The notes under the pieces were generated by a model, which made no database searches, was not told where the DNA came from, and saw only the letters and a list, made by a program, of their open reading frames with translations. Both the position numbers and the translations under genes were made by a program. A stretch of DNA of 64,000 bases from Litomosoides sigmodontis (taxonomy: Eukaryota > Nematoda > Chromadorea > Rhabditida > Onchocercidae), in contig OY718807.1 in assembly GCA_963070105.1 (NCBI GenBank), forward strand, positions 9,424,483 to 9,488,482, written 5' to 3'. Shown in pieces: positions 47,501 to 63,262 of this stretch; the first letter of the stretch is position 1; every line of letters starts with the position of its first letter.

Positions 47501-50500
47501 CGTCATTTTACTTAACAACAACCATTGTTTTATCATCCATACAGCCTCGGCCTTTGTGCTGCACAAGCGCACCGCACAAGGTAATTACGTAGGTGTTTTG
47601 CAAGCTTCCTCTGCTATAAGCAAAGCAGCGCTCATCCCACTCTGGGATGATCCTTCTTGACAAGCTTACTCACTCTTACAACACCCTTTCTTCCCAGTCA
47701 ATTTCATCAATCAGTTGTGAACTCTTCCCGACATTTCACAACTCACAGTCCAGCTCCGAAATACTCCCTCCCAATTATTAACCGCGCTAATCATGATTTA
47801 CTTCTCTGCCTCAGTGCTGTCCAGCAACAAGGCACTTGGAAGATTTAAATTCTCAGGGTACCGAACCTTTACAGTTACAACTTGTCGTGGATGAGATCCA
47901 CAACTAATACAAAATAACAGACCTCTTTTCAGCTGGGTTCCCTCCATAAGTAGAAAATTTCATAGTGAATTTTGTATCCTAAACATATAGTATCCTCGTA
48001 TAGTGTGATTTTTTTGTACGGTACTTACAGTGTAGCTTTAATGATATATAATTCGTTGATTGTAGTTCTTAGCGAAAGAAAATACTTCTGTTACTCCTTT
48101 TCGGGGCCTAGTTTTCTGCCACTCTTTCGCTTTTTCTCCGTTTCTCTAGTATGTTTGTTTTTTAAATGTTAAGGAAGTGGACATTATGCTGTCTATTGCT
48201 ATAATGATTATTTAAAACTTGGATATTTAAATTAGTTTGGTAGGTGTTTATATTCACACTAAAGTGAAGTAAGCTATAAAGCAAACTATAGAATTAATGT
48301 AGCGGTGTAAACTACCTGTTACCATTCGAGGAAGCAATTTTAGAATTCTTGCAGGAAATCTAATTCCTCTGCTTCTTTCAACTGGTAAGTTTTTTTTTTT
48401 TTAAATTCATTTATTTGATTGAAACCAAATGGTACTTACGCAAAGTGTTTCTTCCTCTAAATTCCTACATTTATTATTATTAATTGTTATTGTTTTTCGT
48501 CGTTCCTTTTCCACGCATTGATCAGAATCGATGAATGATTTGCTTAAAAAGAGAAAAAAATGCGAAACAATGTGTGACAGTTCCATTGATGTAAACGGGA
48601 AGGGATGATGGTGGTGGTAATGCTATCATATTGAGGTTATGATTATCCCATCCTTGATGGATATGATGCTTATCGATAATTGTCGTCAGATCGGATCAGA
48701 GAGGTGATGGTTGAAGGAATAGGAAGTGGAAGGAGAGGAGGTGGATGAAAGGATGGGATGAGTTTGAGGATCAGTGCGATCTATCACAATGAGAAGTTGA
48801 AAGGATGAGAATATCATTTGGACTGTGAGGAATAAGTAAGTAGTAGATAAATTGCGTTAAATGAAGGAATGAATAATTAGAAATGGAAAACAATCATCGG
48901 ATTATCTCTCTCTCTCTCTCTCTCACCATTCATTCGAAAGGAGAAGAAGTGATGAAAATAAAATTAAAATTAAACAATACAAACAAATAAAAATTTATCA
49001 AAAATACTATCGAACAATATGTAGTAGTAATTAGCAATTAATTTACCGTACATATCTCATTTTCAACAGCTTTTCCTTCTCTCTTTCACGTAGAGAAAAT
49101 GTTTTTCTCAATTTTTTTTTTTTGTTTTAACTTACGCGGCAATAAAAGAGATTGAAGTTAAACAATTCTCTTCTATCACTTAACTTTATTTCACTGCAAT
49201 GTCTGTTTCGTTAATTTTATTTTTTAAAAATGAAATTTTTATTCATGTTGGAAGCACTAAAATTAATTTTCCATTTAGTTTTGACATTTGTAAGACATTG
49301 TTATATTGCATTTCTTGTTTTACTTTTCCATTTTCGTCAATTACTTCAAGCATATTACGTTCATTTTATTAGCATATATTTTTATTTAGGAACTTATCAG
49401 AGATATTTATCATATCATAGCACTGAAGATCCTCATCGAATAAATGTAGAATAATACTTATTTTGAACGTCTTATTCACTTACTGTTTTTTTTTGGAAGT
49501 CAAATAATTTTGAAAGTTTGCGTCCGTCAAAAGGAGAATTTTTTGACTTGCTAGCAAAGCTGTCAATTTTAATTTCCCACTCATGATTTAAATCAACTAA
49601 AATTTTGAATACGTGTTGTAATAATAGAAAAAGTTTGATTTCATAAATATTAAATAACTGTTTTTGCAAAATTTTCATTCTAAAACATCAAAACATACAT
49701 ATGTCATGCACATATGTCATATCATGTAAATTTTAATAAATTTATTTAATATTTTCATTTAGTAAATCATTTCTCTGATGTTCGTTATCAGTGTTTATTC
49801 CACACCTATGTGATAATTTGATCTTATCGTAAACATTCGATGAATGTATTTATTTAGTCATCCATCGTCTATGAAGTATTTTGTTGAACTAGTGACACAC
49901 ACATACATAGGTATGTGTATATTATTAATTATTGATTTAGCAAGTGTAAAATATGCAGTTTTTAAAGTGTGACATGGAGAAGATCCCTCTCACCCCCCTC
50001 TCCCCATCTGACCACAGGCCCCCTAAACCCCTCACTTTATTTAACTCATTTTATTTAACTGCTCATTTCATTTAACTTTAAAAATAGCTTTTTCCCTGCG
50101 CCAACTTTTCAATGCATTTTTTTCAGGTGAACCAAAATTAAATTGACCTTTAAGGTTCATTTTTTCATATGGTACACAATTACTGCATTTTTTTTTACCG
50201 TTTTTTTGCTTGTCCCATTGATATTCCCAATAAATAAACGCTGGTTAGCTAATCGAATCAATGAAGTTATTAGCTGAGCTAACTGAATTATAATCTTGTT
50301 ACGTCAAATTCCACGCAAACTTTTTTTCTTCTTTATTGACTGCAAACGAACATTTAATCGCATTTATCGATCTTGCCGAATGATAAATACCTGTTCGGAG
50401 GAATGAAATTAAAGTTTGCAGATAGGCAAAGGAAAGAAAGATTGTCTTTTAAAAAAGGAAAAACGAAAAGGAAAAAAGGGAGTATAAATAAACAAAGTAA

Positions 50501-50967
50501 AGAGATGCGTTTCAGTTGTTGTTGGAAAAGAAGATGGTAACTTCTCATTAATACAACACATTTAAATAATTTATTTCATTCCTTTTTCTATTATTTCCTA
50601 TTTTTAAAGCTAATAAGCTAATAATTTTAGCTAATTGTTTTTTTTCTCAATTTATTCATACTTTTCATTAGTAACACTGAGAAGTGGCGGAAAATGATGA
50701 ATGAATTTGTTAGATTTTATCAAGTAAGCCAATTTATTGCTTCTGCGTTTCGATCATTTCGATATAATACATTTTGCTATTTGCATTAGTGCCGCATGTA
50801 AGTGAAAATTTTAAAATTCAAACTTTGCATAATTGTGATGATGGTAGCGTAATTCCCGTAATTTTCTTTTGAGTATTAAGTTTTACTACTTTTTGTTCTT
50901 GTATGTGTAAGTAAGTTTGTTTGATATTAGCGTTTCAGACATTCTTTTACACATATTTATTTCTAGC
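44586..50967. other. Gene desert with simple repeats
   Basis: No supported exon. (TTG)n near 44773, (CT)n near 45485 and 48905, and GA tracts near 45615 and 46370. The part 47360-47880 is slightly richer in GC and has open frames of about 65 codons, none with a recognised domain. Two perfect short palindromes lie at 45828-45847 and 46039-46053. Confidence 0.45.
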
Positions 50968-51044
50968 GAGTAAAAGATATTTTTGATCTTAAAGTAAATT
51001 ATTAAATAGAGTAAAAGATATTTTTGATCTTAAAGTAAATTATT
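50968..51044 (+). repeat. Tandem duplication of a 36-bp unit
   Basis: The unit at 50968-51003 (GAGTAAAAGATATTTTTGAT and onward) is repeated exactly at 51009-51044 with 5 bp between. Perfect identity in non-coding DNA suggests a recent event. Confidence 0.85.
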
Positions 51045-52685
51045 TTGAAATTGAATAGGTTTTTTTTGTAAAATTTAAGTTGTTGAAAAGCATAACAGAA
51101 GAAGCTTAATAATGTGATTTGCAAAAACCGTTGTTGTAATTAATTCATTTTGATGAACAAATTTTTCCTGTCAGTCCACCCTTTCTTTTCTTCTTTTTTT
51201 TCTGAACTTACGTTTCCCCGAAAAATTCTAATTACGACAGTTTTTCTATTTCATATTATTGCTTAACCGAAAAACTTTCCACCTGTCGATGATGGCTTCG
51301 AGAATCGAAATAGTTATTGATTGAAAATTAATGAACTACCGGTACTTTTCCTAGTAATGTACTTGGGAATATCTCAAGTCATATTTACATGCCATCTTTC
51401 CTTATGCCTGAAGAAAATTTTCCCTAATTTTTGCTTATATTTCAAACAGTCCACCGCCGCGTGGTAGTGGGTTAAATATTTGATTTTCACAAAAAATGAT
51501 GAAATTGCAACGAATGCTAATAATATATTATTTGTCCTATAATTTTCACCTTTCTTCAAATTCATTTCTTCATTTAAAACAGTAACAATTTGGACGAATT
51601 TATAATTTTCATTGAAAAGTACAACTCTTCAAAAGTTTTATTTTTGGAACGGAAAAATAATATTTGTTCAACGTTTATTACCATTCGTCTCGTTTTTCGA
51701 TTGCATCTGACAGAAAACCAACCGATAGTTTAAATTATTTTTTATTTGTTTATTTACTCATTGATTTCGTTCGTTCTATTTTAAGCAGAGGACGAGTGAA
51801 ATGATCTGAAACAGTCGGTACTTATCAGAGCTGTTTCTTATCACCTTATGATCACAGTGTAATCATAGCTTATCATCGAAGTACGGCATTTATCAGAACG
51901 ATCTATCCTCAAAGATAGTATCGTCTTTTTTTTTGTCGTAGCCTTGAAATATTTGCTTTTGCTATCATAGCTGGAACTATACATCCTACGTCACGCCATA
52001 TTTGCGCCGCGCTGTTAGCAGTAAAAAGGGAAAAAGTTTTGCAGAAGAAATTTTTGTTCTTTGTGCTTCAGGTTATGCTTTGAGGATGTAAATTTAGCTT
52101 TTTTTCCAACTGTATTTTCGCCCATAGCTTTTGATCTGGAAAGTTGTCAATATTAATTACTATTATCGTTATTGTTATTATGATTAATGTAATTAATTGT
52201 TGCTACTATTGCTATTGTTAGTTTGCCATACAAGTAGGTCAACAGAATTTATTGGTTGTTATTTCCCAGGTATGTTAAAATTACACAAAATTAATGTGTG
52301 AAAAGTTTTCTTTAGCATAGGAACAGCTGCTTTCTTTCTTTCACAAAACTTTTGATTGAATTCTTTTTTTTTCTTTTCAAAAAAAAGCCATTGTTGACAA
52401 CTTCGACTTATTTTCATTATTCTTAGTGCTTATTTTCATGAGCCTCTAAAAAACTTGTTCTTAACGCGGAAGTCATAAATTTTGATTTTACAATAAGAAA
52501 AAAAAGAAGGAGGGAGGGAGAGAGAGCGAGAGAGAGAGAGAGGGACAGGAATTAAAAAAATTCGTTTGATTGACGTCAAAGTATTTAAATATTGATAATA
52601 TATGTGTCAAGAGCAGTAGCTGCTAATTCGACAATTTAAAAAATGAAAATAATTGAAGAAGCAAAACGAATAATTAACATTGGTC
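51045..52685. other. Gene desert, no feature seen
   Basis: AT-rich sequence without a supported exon; a GA-rich tract lies near 52510-52540. Confidence 0.45.
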
Positions 52686-52703
52686 TGTGTGTGTGTGTGT
52701 GTA

Positions 52704-52801
<98 letters not shown>
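52686..52801. repeat. Interrupted (TG)n microsatellite, about 116 bp
   Basis: TG repeats broken by TATG and TTTG variants, indicating an older tract than the one at 44503. Confidence 0.95.
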
Positions 52802-54960
52802 CGGTGCAAAAAGCAGGGGAATAATCATAAAATGATATCATTCATTTTTATCATCGATTGTTGATAAAGATTAATATCATCGTAAATAATTATCTAATAA
52901 GATCAAAAATTGCTATTAGCCGAGGAAGAGAGGAAAAAATTAAGGGAATGAAAAATGAACCGAACGATGATAATACAAAGTGCTTTTCCTCTTCGTCGGC
53001 GGTTATTATGCTAGTAATTTTGCTTTTTCTTTTCACTTCTGTTCGACTAAGATAACAGCGAATTCACTGACATCCCACGAAATTTCCATTCCATTCATAA
53101 ATTCACAAAAAAAGACACAAACAAACAAACAAACGAAATCTCTCTGCGATATGCGTGTGCATGCGTACATTCGTGTGTGTGTGTGTGTGTTTGTTGCGAT
53201 TATTACCGTTTTAAAAATTCATTTTTGTTTCTTAAATGTTTTGCAGCATTGAGAGGAGAAAAAAAGTTTATTCCAAAAAGTGCTAGAACCATGCATTCAT
53301 ACCACTTTTTGGAAAGGAAAAAAATGAATTTCTGTTTTTCTCTCATTCAACGCTCACTCTCTTTTCCATTTTCTTTTTGTCTTTTTCATTCTTGTTATTG
53401 TTGTCTTTGCAACATCGCTTTTCGTCACTTCCAATTCATCGCTTTTGTTTAATTTAATTTTCAGTGAATTAAATGAAATAGTAAATTGTAAGTGAATGAA
53501 ATTAATGAAAGCTTATAATAAAGGGTTATTAAATGTCCACTGGGATAACCGACCGAGTGAACTAATTTGGTGTCACATCGGTCATTTTCATTGATAATAA
53601 ATTGAAAAATAAGATATTTCTCCTCTTTCTGTCTCTTTCTCTCTTCCTCTCTTTCTCCTTTCCTCTCCCACTTCATTTGTTGCAAATGAATTGAGGATGG
53701 AGATTGAAAGTGAAGTAAAAAAAAAACAAATTTAATTAGTTTAACTAATTTCAATAGTAGTCGTATCAAAACTACAATTAAAAAAGTGTGCAAAAAATCA
53801 GTTCTAAACGAATTACCAAAACAAACATTCCATTTCACGTGGAGCAAGTTAAATTTAAAATTTAACTTTTACGCATACAACAATACATCAATTTAATTGG
53901 TGTAAGTATGAGCGAAATTCCAGGATAGACTTGTTGGGAGAAAAATGGGAACATTTGATTATTTAAACATTAAAATAATTTCCTTTCACTTTTTCAATTC
54001 GTTCTCCCGCCCTCCCTCGCTCCCCCCCCCCTTCCACCTTCCCTTTCCTCCATTTCCTCTTCCACTCTCTTCTCCCCTTTCTTACTTCTTTCAAAAAAAA
54101 AACAATATTCAAATAAAAGTTGAGCGAATTTTGATCGTTTTAGTTTTTTTGTAAAAGGAGAGAGAGAGAGAGAGAGAGGGAAAAGAAAAACGAGACGATT
54201 CATATCGGCCAGTATTTTATTAGACCCGACCCGATCGTGAATTTCATTCAAACATATGGTAGTAGCAGTAGTGGTAGTAATGGTTGTGATGGTTGTTTAG
54301 TGTAAAAGATAAATTGAAGATACTAATCAGCCATTGTGTTAGGAAAAATAAAGAAAGAAAAGAGACCGGTTCTTCCTCCTCTCTCCTTCCTTCCTCCTCT
54401 CTTTCATCTGTTTATATGCTTTCAGTCGCAAACATCTTTTCAAACAAGTACCATAAAAATTGGCCGACAAAGTTTAATTAGTAGTCAATGTTTGTTTTAT
54501 ATATATCTATCCGCTGTCCTTCCGTCTTTCCGTCCATCCATCCATCCATCCGTCCGTCCGTGTGTGTCTGTGTGTCTCCGTCGGCATGAGTGTGTGTGCG
54601 TGTGTTTTTCCAAGGTAATTCATTCACTCATTCATTCATTTAGTAATTTTTAAATGATAAATAAACAGGCTTTTCTAGGATTCATTCATTCAGTTGCCCA
54701 ACTAATTCTTAGAAATAATATAAATAAACAACACTCTCAGCTCAAATTCATTTCCTCTCAACTTTTTTCCTCATTTTTTTCTCCTTCCCTCTCTCTTCTC
54801 CCCTCACTCACTTCCTCTCACCTCTGCGCCTTCCTCTTCTCTTTCCTTTCCCTTCTTTTGTTTTGTTTTTCATGAATTTTAATTAGATTTTAACCTAATA
54901 TAAATTTTAAGAAAGTTGATATCCGTGTTGTCTGTTACATTCGTTTCATTCATTTCTTCT
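52802..54960. other. Gene desert with short tetranucleotide and CT tracts
   Basis: No supported exon. Includes (TG)n near 53175, GA near 54160 and a (CCAT)n-(CCGT)n tract at about 54532-54562. Confidence 0.45.
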
Positions 54961-55290
54961 TCTCTCTCCCTTTCTCTCTCCCTTTCTCTCTCCCTTTCTC
55001 TCTCCCTTTCTCTCTCCCTTTCTCTCTCCCTTTCTCTCTCCCTTTCTCTCTCCCTTTCTCTCTCCCTTTCTCTCTCCCTTTCTCTCTCCCTTTCTCTCTC
55101 CCTTTCTCTCTCCCTTTCTCTCTCCCTTTCTCTCTCCCTTTCTCTCTCCCTTTCTCTCTCCCTTTCTCTCTCCCTTTCTCTCTCCCTTTCTCTCTCCCTT
55201 TCTCTCTCCCTTTCTCTCTCCCTTTCTCTCTCCCTTTCTCTCTCCCTTTCTCTCTCCCTTTCTCTCTCCCTTTCTCTCTCCCTTTCTCTC
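54961..55290 (+). repeat. Satellite-like array of a 12-bp pyrimidine unit (about 27 copies)
   Basis: The unit CCTTTCTCTCTC repeats head to tail for 330 bp with no variant copy that I could see. Because 12 is a multiple of three, all frames stay open: Ser-Leu on the plus strand and an Arg-Glu-Lys-Gly pattern on the minus strand. The purine/pyrimidine asymmetry favours triplex (H-DNA) formation. The predicted peptides are artefacts of the repeat. Confidence 0.97.
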
Positions 55291-58200
55291 GTCTTCTTTT
55301 CATTGTTTTTGTTAAAAGATTATTTTAAGAGTTTTATGTTGCAACAAATGATTGATAGTAAAACTGTGGTTTTTTTTCCATGTCATGTTATGTTCTAATT
55401 TAAACTTTTATTTGACATCTTTTTTTCAATTTCGTTCCATTCCATTAAATGGTTTTTGATAACAAATTTATCACATAAATGATGACCGCCTGCCAATACT
55501 TCGTCTTTTTTTGCAGAAATATGTTCAATTTCGTTTGATAGCAATATATTAAGTGCGCTAATATGCCAATTTGAAATTATTTAAAAGTCTTACGGTAAAA
55601 AGTTTATTGGAGAGTTTTCTGTAGCATTTTTGATCGCATTATCTTGCTGACTGCAATTCTTCTGGGAATTCCAATGTGTGGTTTAATTTTTAAAAAATTT
55701 TTATCGTTTCATTTTGTGTGAGAAAACGTTTAACTAATAGCACAACTGTTAGATAGCAATGAATAATGAAATATGTTTTCATCATTTAAATTTATATAAT
55801 AAGTATGTTTTAGGATTTATATAACTGACATGGACAGTAATATAATGGTTAATGAGAGAGGGTGAGAGAGAGAGGGAGGGACGAAGATGGATGTGTTAAT
55901 TAGTAAAAAATTATTTCACAAAGTTAATTGGGGAAATTTTTGCTGAGATGAAGAATTTACAGAAACTAATCACAAAGTGTAAAACTTTTAATGAGAATTA
56001 GTTGCAATTAATGGGTGACGAGAAATGAAGAAGAAAATGAGGGAGAGAGAGAGAGAGAGAGAGAAAGGGGAAGGAAGGCAGATAGATAAGAAGTGAAAGA
56101 GCCAAAGAGGAATAATGTCATCAACATATGTACCGATCGTTTAATTAATTAATTTTTCGACAAACCTATTAACAATCGTAAAATTAGTCAACCGTTTAAG
56201 GTGCTTTAATGGAAGATTATTTTTCGGATTGATATCATTGCAGTGGTTAATTAATTTTATTTTTATTCCTCTTTGTTATTGTTATTATCAATTACTATTA
56301 TTATTTTCATTATTGTCATCACTTCACTGTTATCATTGTGATTATCGTTGTCATTATCACCAAGTATATGATATGTGAAATATTTTTTGTAACTTTTTTT
56401 CAACTAATTAAATTGAAGTAAGAGATTATTAGATTTGATGGAACTTCCAGGCTAACTTCTCACTTAACATATGTTCATAAATTTCAATTATTAATGAATC
56501 TTTGGATGAGGTGGACGATTGTGTGACACATTGATGAATGGAAGAAGCAGAAATGAAGGAGTCAGTGTGGACAGATAGATGTGACAGAGGTCAGCAGAGG
56601 TGGAGGATGCTTCACTTCAGTTCACTTCACTTCACTTCACTTCACTTTAAACCGAAGGTCGTTTAACTAGATCATTGCTATGATCTTTATGACAAAGTCT
56701 CTCTCTTTCTCTCCCATCTTAATACTTCCTTCCACTCTTCCTTTCTTCTCCTCCCCTCTCCCTCCCTCCTTCCCTCCCTCTTTCTCTTCTTGTATGTGTA
56801 AATATGATAACATATGTAATATATATTATTTTTCGCTTTTTTTCAATTATTTTCATATCGATTTCTCTGCTATCTCTCCCTCTCTCTTCCCCTCCCCCTC
56901 TTTTGCGTATAATTGATCTGAATGAAGAAAAAAATTCTTTTTTTCCTTTCAAAAATCCTTTTCTATAATAAATAGCTTTTATTTCAATAAAAGAGAAAAG
57001 CAATTTAAAACATTTTATATGAAAAAGAGAACGAAAAAAAACGATTGTTTGTGTTGTTAGTTCTTATGCATTCTTTTTTTCTTTCCGTTTGTCCTTTCCT
57101 TTCTCTTTTTTCCTTTCATCTCCTCCCACACCATTTCCCTTTATTCTTTTTTTTTGTATTTTGCTTTTTTTTTTAAATTGGAGCCATAAGAGATGTCTAC
57201 TCTCCTCATATCAATAATATTATAGCTGAATTGTTAGCTGTCAAGCAAGCATTCCATCCATTTCGTTGTCCCTTCTTTCTTTTTCTCTATCCCTTTCTCT
57301 CGCCTGACGATCTCCCTCTGTGTTGTTTCTCCCTCCTTTTTCCCTGTCATTTCCTCAGTTTTTCAACAAAAATTTTATTTTCAAAGAAAACAAAAATGAA
57401 ACGAATGAGTAATTAGTTTTTGTTGATAATGTTTGAATGTATGTTATTTTGAAGGTAAATGAAAGGCGAGAGAGAGAGAGAGAGAGAAAAGAGTAAGTAA
57501 TGAAAAATTACGATGTAAAATTTATCGGATTATCATTGCATGTGTGGGTAAATTTACATACTAATCTTTCCAATGGGATTGAGCATCGTCGTAAACTGAA
57601 TGGATAGATAGGTATGTTAAAATTTTTTAGAAATGAACACCTCACTTTTGTTTAAATAATTAAAACTTTGATACATGACGTATTTTCCTCGTCTTCTTTG
57701 GTACTGATCAAAGAGATTTTGAAATTAATATTGAATTGTAATTTAAATAATTTCACAATTTCATTTAATGCAACGTTTTTTAATCAATCATTGCAGTTCG
57801 TAGAGTTCTGCAAGAAATAGTGGAAAAATAATTTTGAGGGGAAAGTGCTCGCCTATCGTGCAGCACCAGCCATTCCTCATTTCCTCAACGATTAATTTTT
57901 CTTCCAGTATTTTTCTTTAATTTCTTTTTTTTTCACCCTTTTACTTCTACACGCACACGCACCACACCTTTACTACTTGTTGTTGCTAGAAAATCACAAT
58001 TTTTTCCTTTTAGATATTTTAAAAATTTATTTTCTTAAAAAATTCGAATTATTAAAATAATAAAATATATCATATGGAATTTGCGGAATTTGAAGTATTG
58101 CAAAGAGAAAAAATGAAATTTTCGTCTTTTTTTTTCTCTCTTTGTAACACTTAAATATTTTCAACTTCTCCTTCGATGTTAATTTTCATTTTCATTTTGT

Positions 58201-60323
58201 CGTCTTTCCTCCTCCTCCTCCTCCTGTTGTCTCTCTCCTTCTTTCTTCCTCTGACAATGTTTACAGTTTTCCGAATTCTTACATTTTCATTTTTTTTCCT
58301 TCTATTGTTCAATCAATACATCCTTACATAAATACGTCTAACAGGAAAAAAAGTTTTTAAATCCACTAAAATAATGTTGTTATCGATTTTTTTTCCTTCC
58401 TTTTCGAGAAGCTCGTTTTTTTGTTGCCTTTTTCTCTAATTTCATTTGTTTTCTGACAAGACGAATTAAAAAAAATAATTCAAAAATGCTTCATTAATCA
58501 TTCATTTCGAAGGAAAAATTGAAAATGTTTTTTTTGCAAATAGCAATAACATATGTATTTTGTTATTTGTTTTTTTAATTAAATGAAAATTACATTTTTA
58601 TAATTATATTTAAAAAAATATAATTTTCGGTTTTTTTATTTTAATTTTTCGTTTATTCAATTATTTTTTGGAATTAAAAAAAAGGAAGGGAAAATTTATT
58701 CCAAATTTGCCATTTTTCTCTCTTTCTTTTCCACTATTTTGACAGTTTAATTATTGAAACTAAAAAATTTTTTGCTTATTATTTAATCGAATAATATCGC
58801 ACAAATGCATTGAACACAGCAAATTGGAATGCAATCGTTTTTTGTTTACTTGTTTGTTTGTTAACTTTAGCGTTCACAACAATCATTACTTTGTTGAAAG
58901 CGTCTGCACTGTAATTCGACCTGTCCGATCGACGGACTTTATTCACTTTTGTTGAAACCGTTATGTAAACTGATCTCATTGATTTTGCCGCAATTTTAAC
59001 AAATTAACTAACTTTTTCTTTCTAAAAAATACGCTTTAAAACGAAATTTGATGTTAATCTTCACATATAACATTCATCAAATGTGTTTTATAGCCTAGGA
59101 AATCTGTCATAATTGATGTACGTGTCTGTGTGTGTATGTCTGTGTGTGTGTGTGTGTGTGTGTGTGAGTGTGACAGATGAACAGAGAGATACATTATGTA
59201 ATTGTAATTGCAACAGAATTAATGTACTACGGCAAAAGATAAATTTTATAAACAGTTTGTTGGTGGGGATGGAAATGTTCCATTAGTGGTGCGTGCGCAT
59301 GGCATTGTAACAACAGGACACTGAAATGCTGTCCCTTCTCCGCCCACGCGTCGACGATCATTCTCTCTCCCTTCCTCTTCCTCCCCACGTCCACCGCGCT
59401 TCCTTTGTGTGTATGAGTGTCGTAACTATAGTTCCTCTACCGTTCGTCCCTAATAACTCCTCTCTTTTCATCTCTCCACCATTTTCAATGTAATACAATG
59501 TGGAAATCAGGTCACGTAGTTTAATTAAGGAGAGGGAAAGCATGAAGGAGAGAGAAATAGGACAGATGATAAGATAGGATAGGACAATCGTCTAGTACTG
59601 TTAGTATTATTGCGAGGAATTAAATGATGAAATAACATTTCGGAAGTGATTTCCGGAATACTATTTCAATTTTCAAGGGTTGTCGTACTTTACGCAAGTA
59701 GCGCATGCATGATAGGAGCAAACAAACAGATTAATTATCGCAAAATGATTCCTGCTATTTGGCCCATGCAACACACACACACACAAACGTTTATCGGAAC
59801 AGAAAACGATATCTATAAAATTCGTAAATTACTCAATTCAGCCATTACCGCTGTAATGAGTATTATTTTGGGATAATTTAAGTATTAAAAAATCATTCAG
59901 TTGTAAGATGGTTAAATTGATGATGAGCATTTATTTCGGTAAAATTTTGTACTGTTAATTTTTTATAATTTTATTGGTACGGTAGGAAAAACTGAAAAAA
60001 TTAATTTAATTGCAAAATGAATTTCATTTCTGTCTTGTAACATAATAGCACGAACTTTAAAAAATTTTTGAAAAATTTAAGAAAATTTTTACTTTAAACT
60101 AATGCGCAAACAAACAAACAAATGAATCGAATGTCTCTTTTTTTTTAAAAAAAAAAGAAAAATTCTTTTTCCACTGAAAAGAAGTGAAATAGGTGAGAGG
60201 AAGAAGAGAAAACAACAAAAATGTTTGATCATTTGAAATGTTTTTTTTAATGAATTTTTTTAATTCATAAAGTGAATTGAGGATGAACGAAGACAGTTAA
60301 TTATCTTTTAAACATTGTGAAAT

Positions 60324-60327
<4 letters not shown>
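55291..60327. other. Gene desert, CT- and GA-rich
   Basis: No supported exon. A (TTCAC)n tract lies at 56611-56647, a (TG)n tract near 59122-59172 and many CT/GA runs throughout. Long open frames are runs of Ser, Leu, Phe and Pro or Arg, Glu, Lys and Gly from pyrimidine-rich or purine-rich sequence. Confidence 0.45.

Positions 60328-60385
<58 letters not shown>
60328..60385. repeat. (TA)n microsatellite, 58 bp
   Basis: Uninterrupted TA dinucleotides, able to form a cruciform. Confidence 0.97.
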
Positions 60386-62832
<2,447 letters not shown>

Positions 62833-63149
62833 TAACAATAATAATAAATGATAATAATAATAATAAAATAAATAATAGATAATGGACGTTGTTTGTTAAT
62901 GATCCCATCAAATTCCATCATTTTTCTATCGTCTGCTACTTCTGTTGCTCCTGCTCCTTGCTTTTTTTTTATTTTCATTTTTTTTTTTGTGCAAAGTGTA
63001 TTGTGTTGATTCAGCGGTGTTTACGGTATCGATGGAAGGGGAAGAAAGTAAGTGGAAGCTATAGGATTTTTGAAATGTGAAAAAAAAGACGAAATGAAAT
63101 GAAAGATTCTATTGTTGTTGCGGGAAATGTAAATCCAAATGGCATTTAG

Positions 63150-63229
63150 ATGAATCATTACCAATCGTTATTGTCCATTCCAACTCTAACAGTTGAATCG
63201 ACAACGATCAATCCACCACAACAGATATC

Positions 63230-63262
<33 letters not shown>

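Noticed and set aside
47460..47848. Two adjacent open frames of about 65 codons in a locally GC-richer patch
   Set aside because: No domain, no acceptor-donor pairing and different frames; not enough to call a gene or a pseudogene.
54916..55398. 160-codon Ser-Leu frame and 117-codon Arg-Glu-Lys-Gly frame
   Set aside because: Created by the 12-bp array, which leaves all frames open; no start context, domain or flanking exon.
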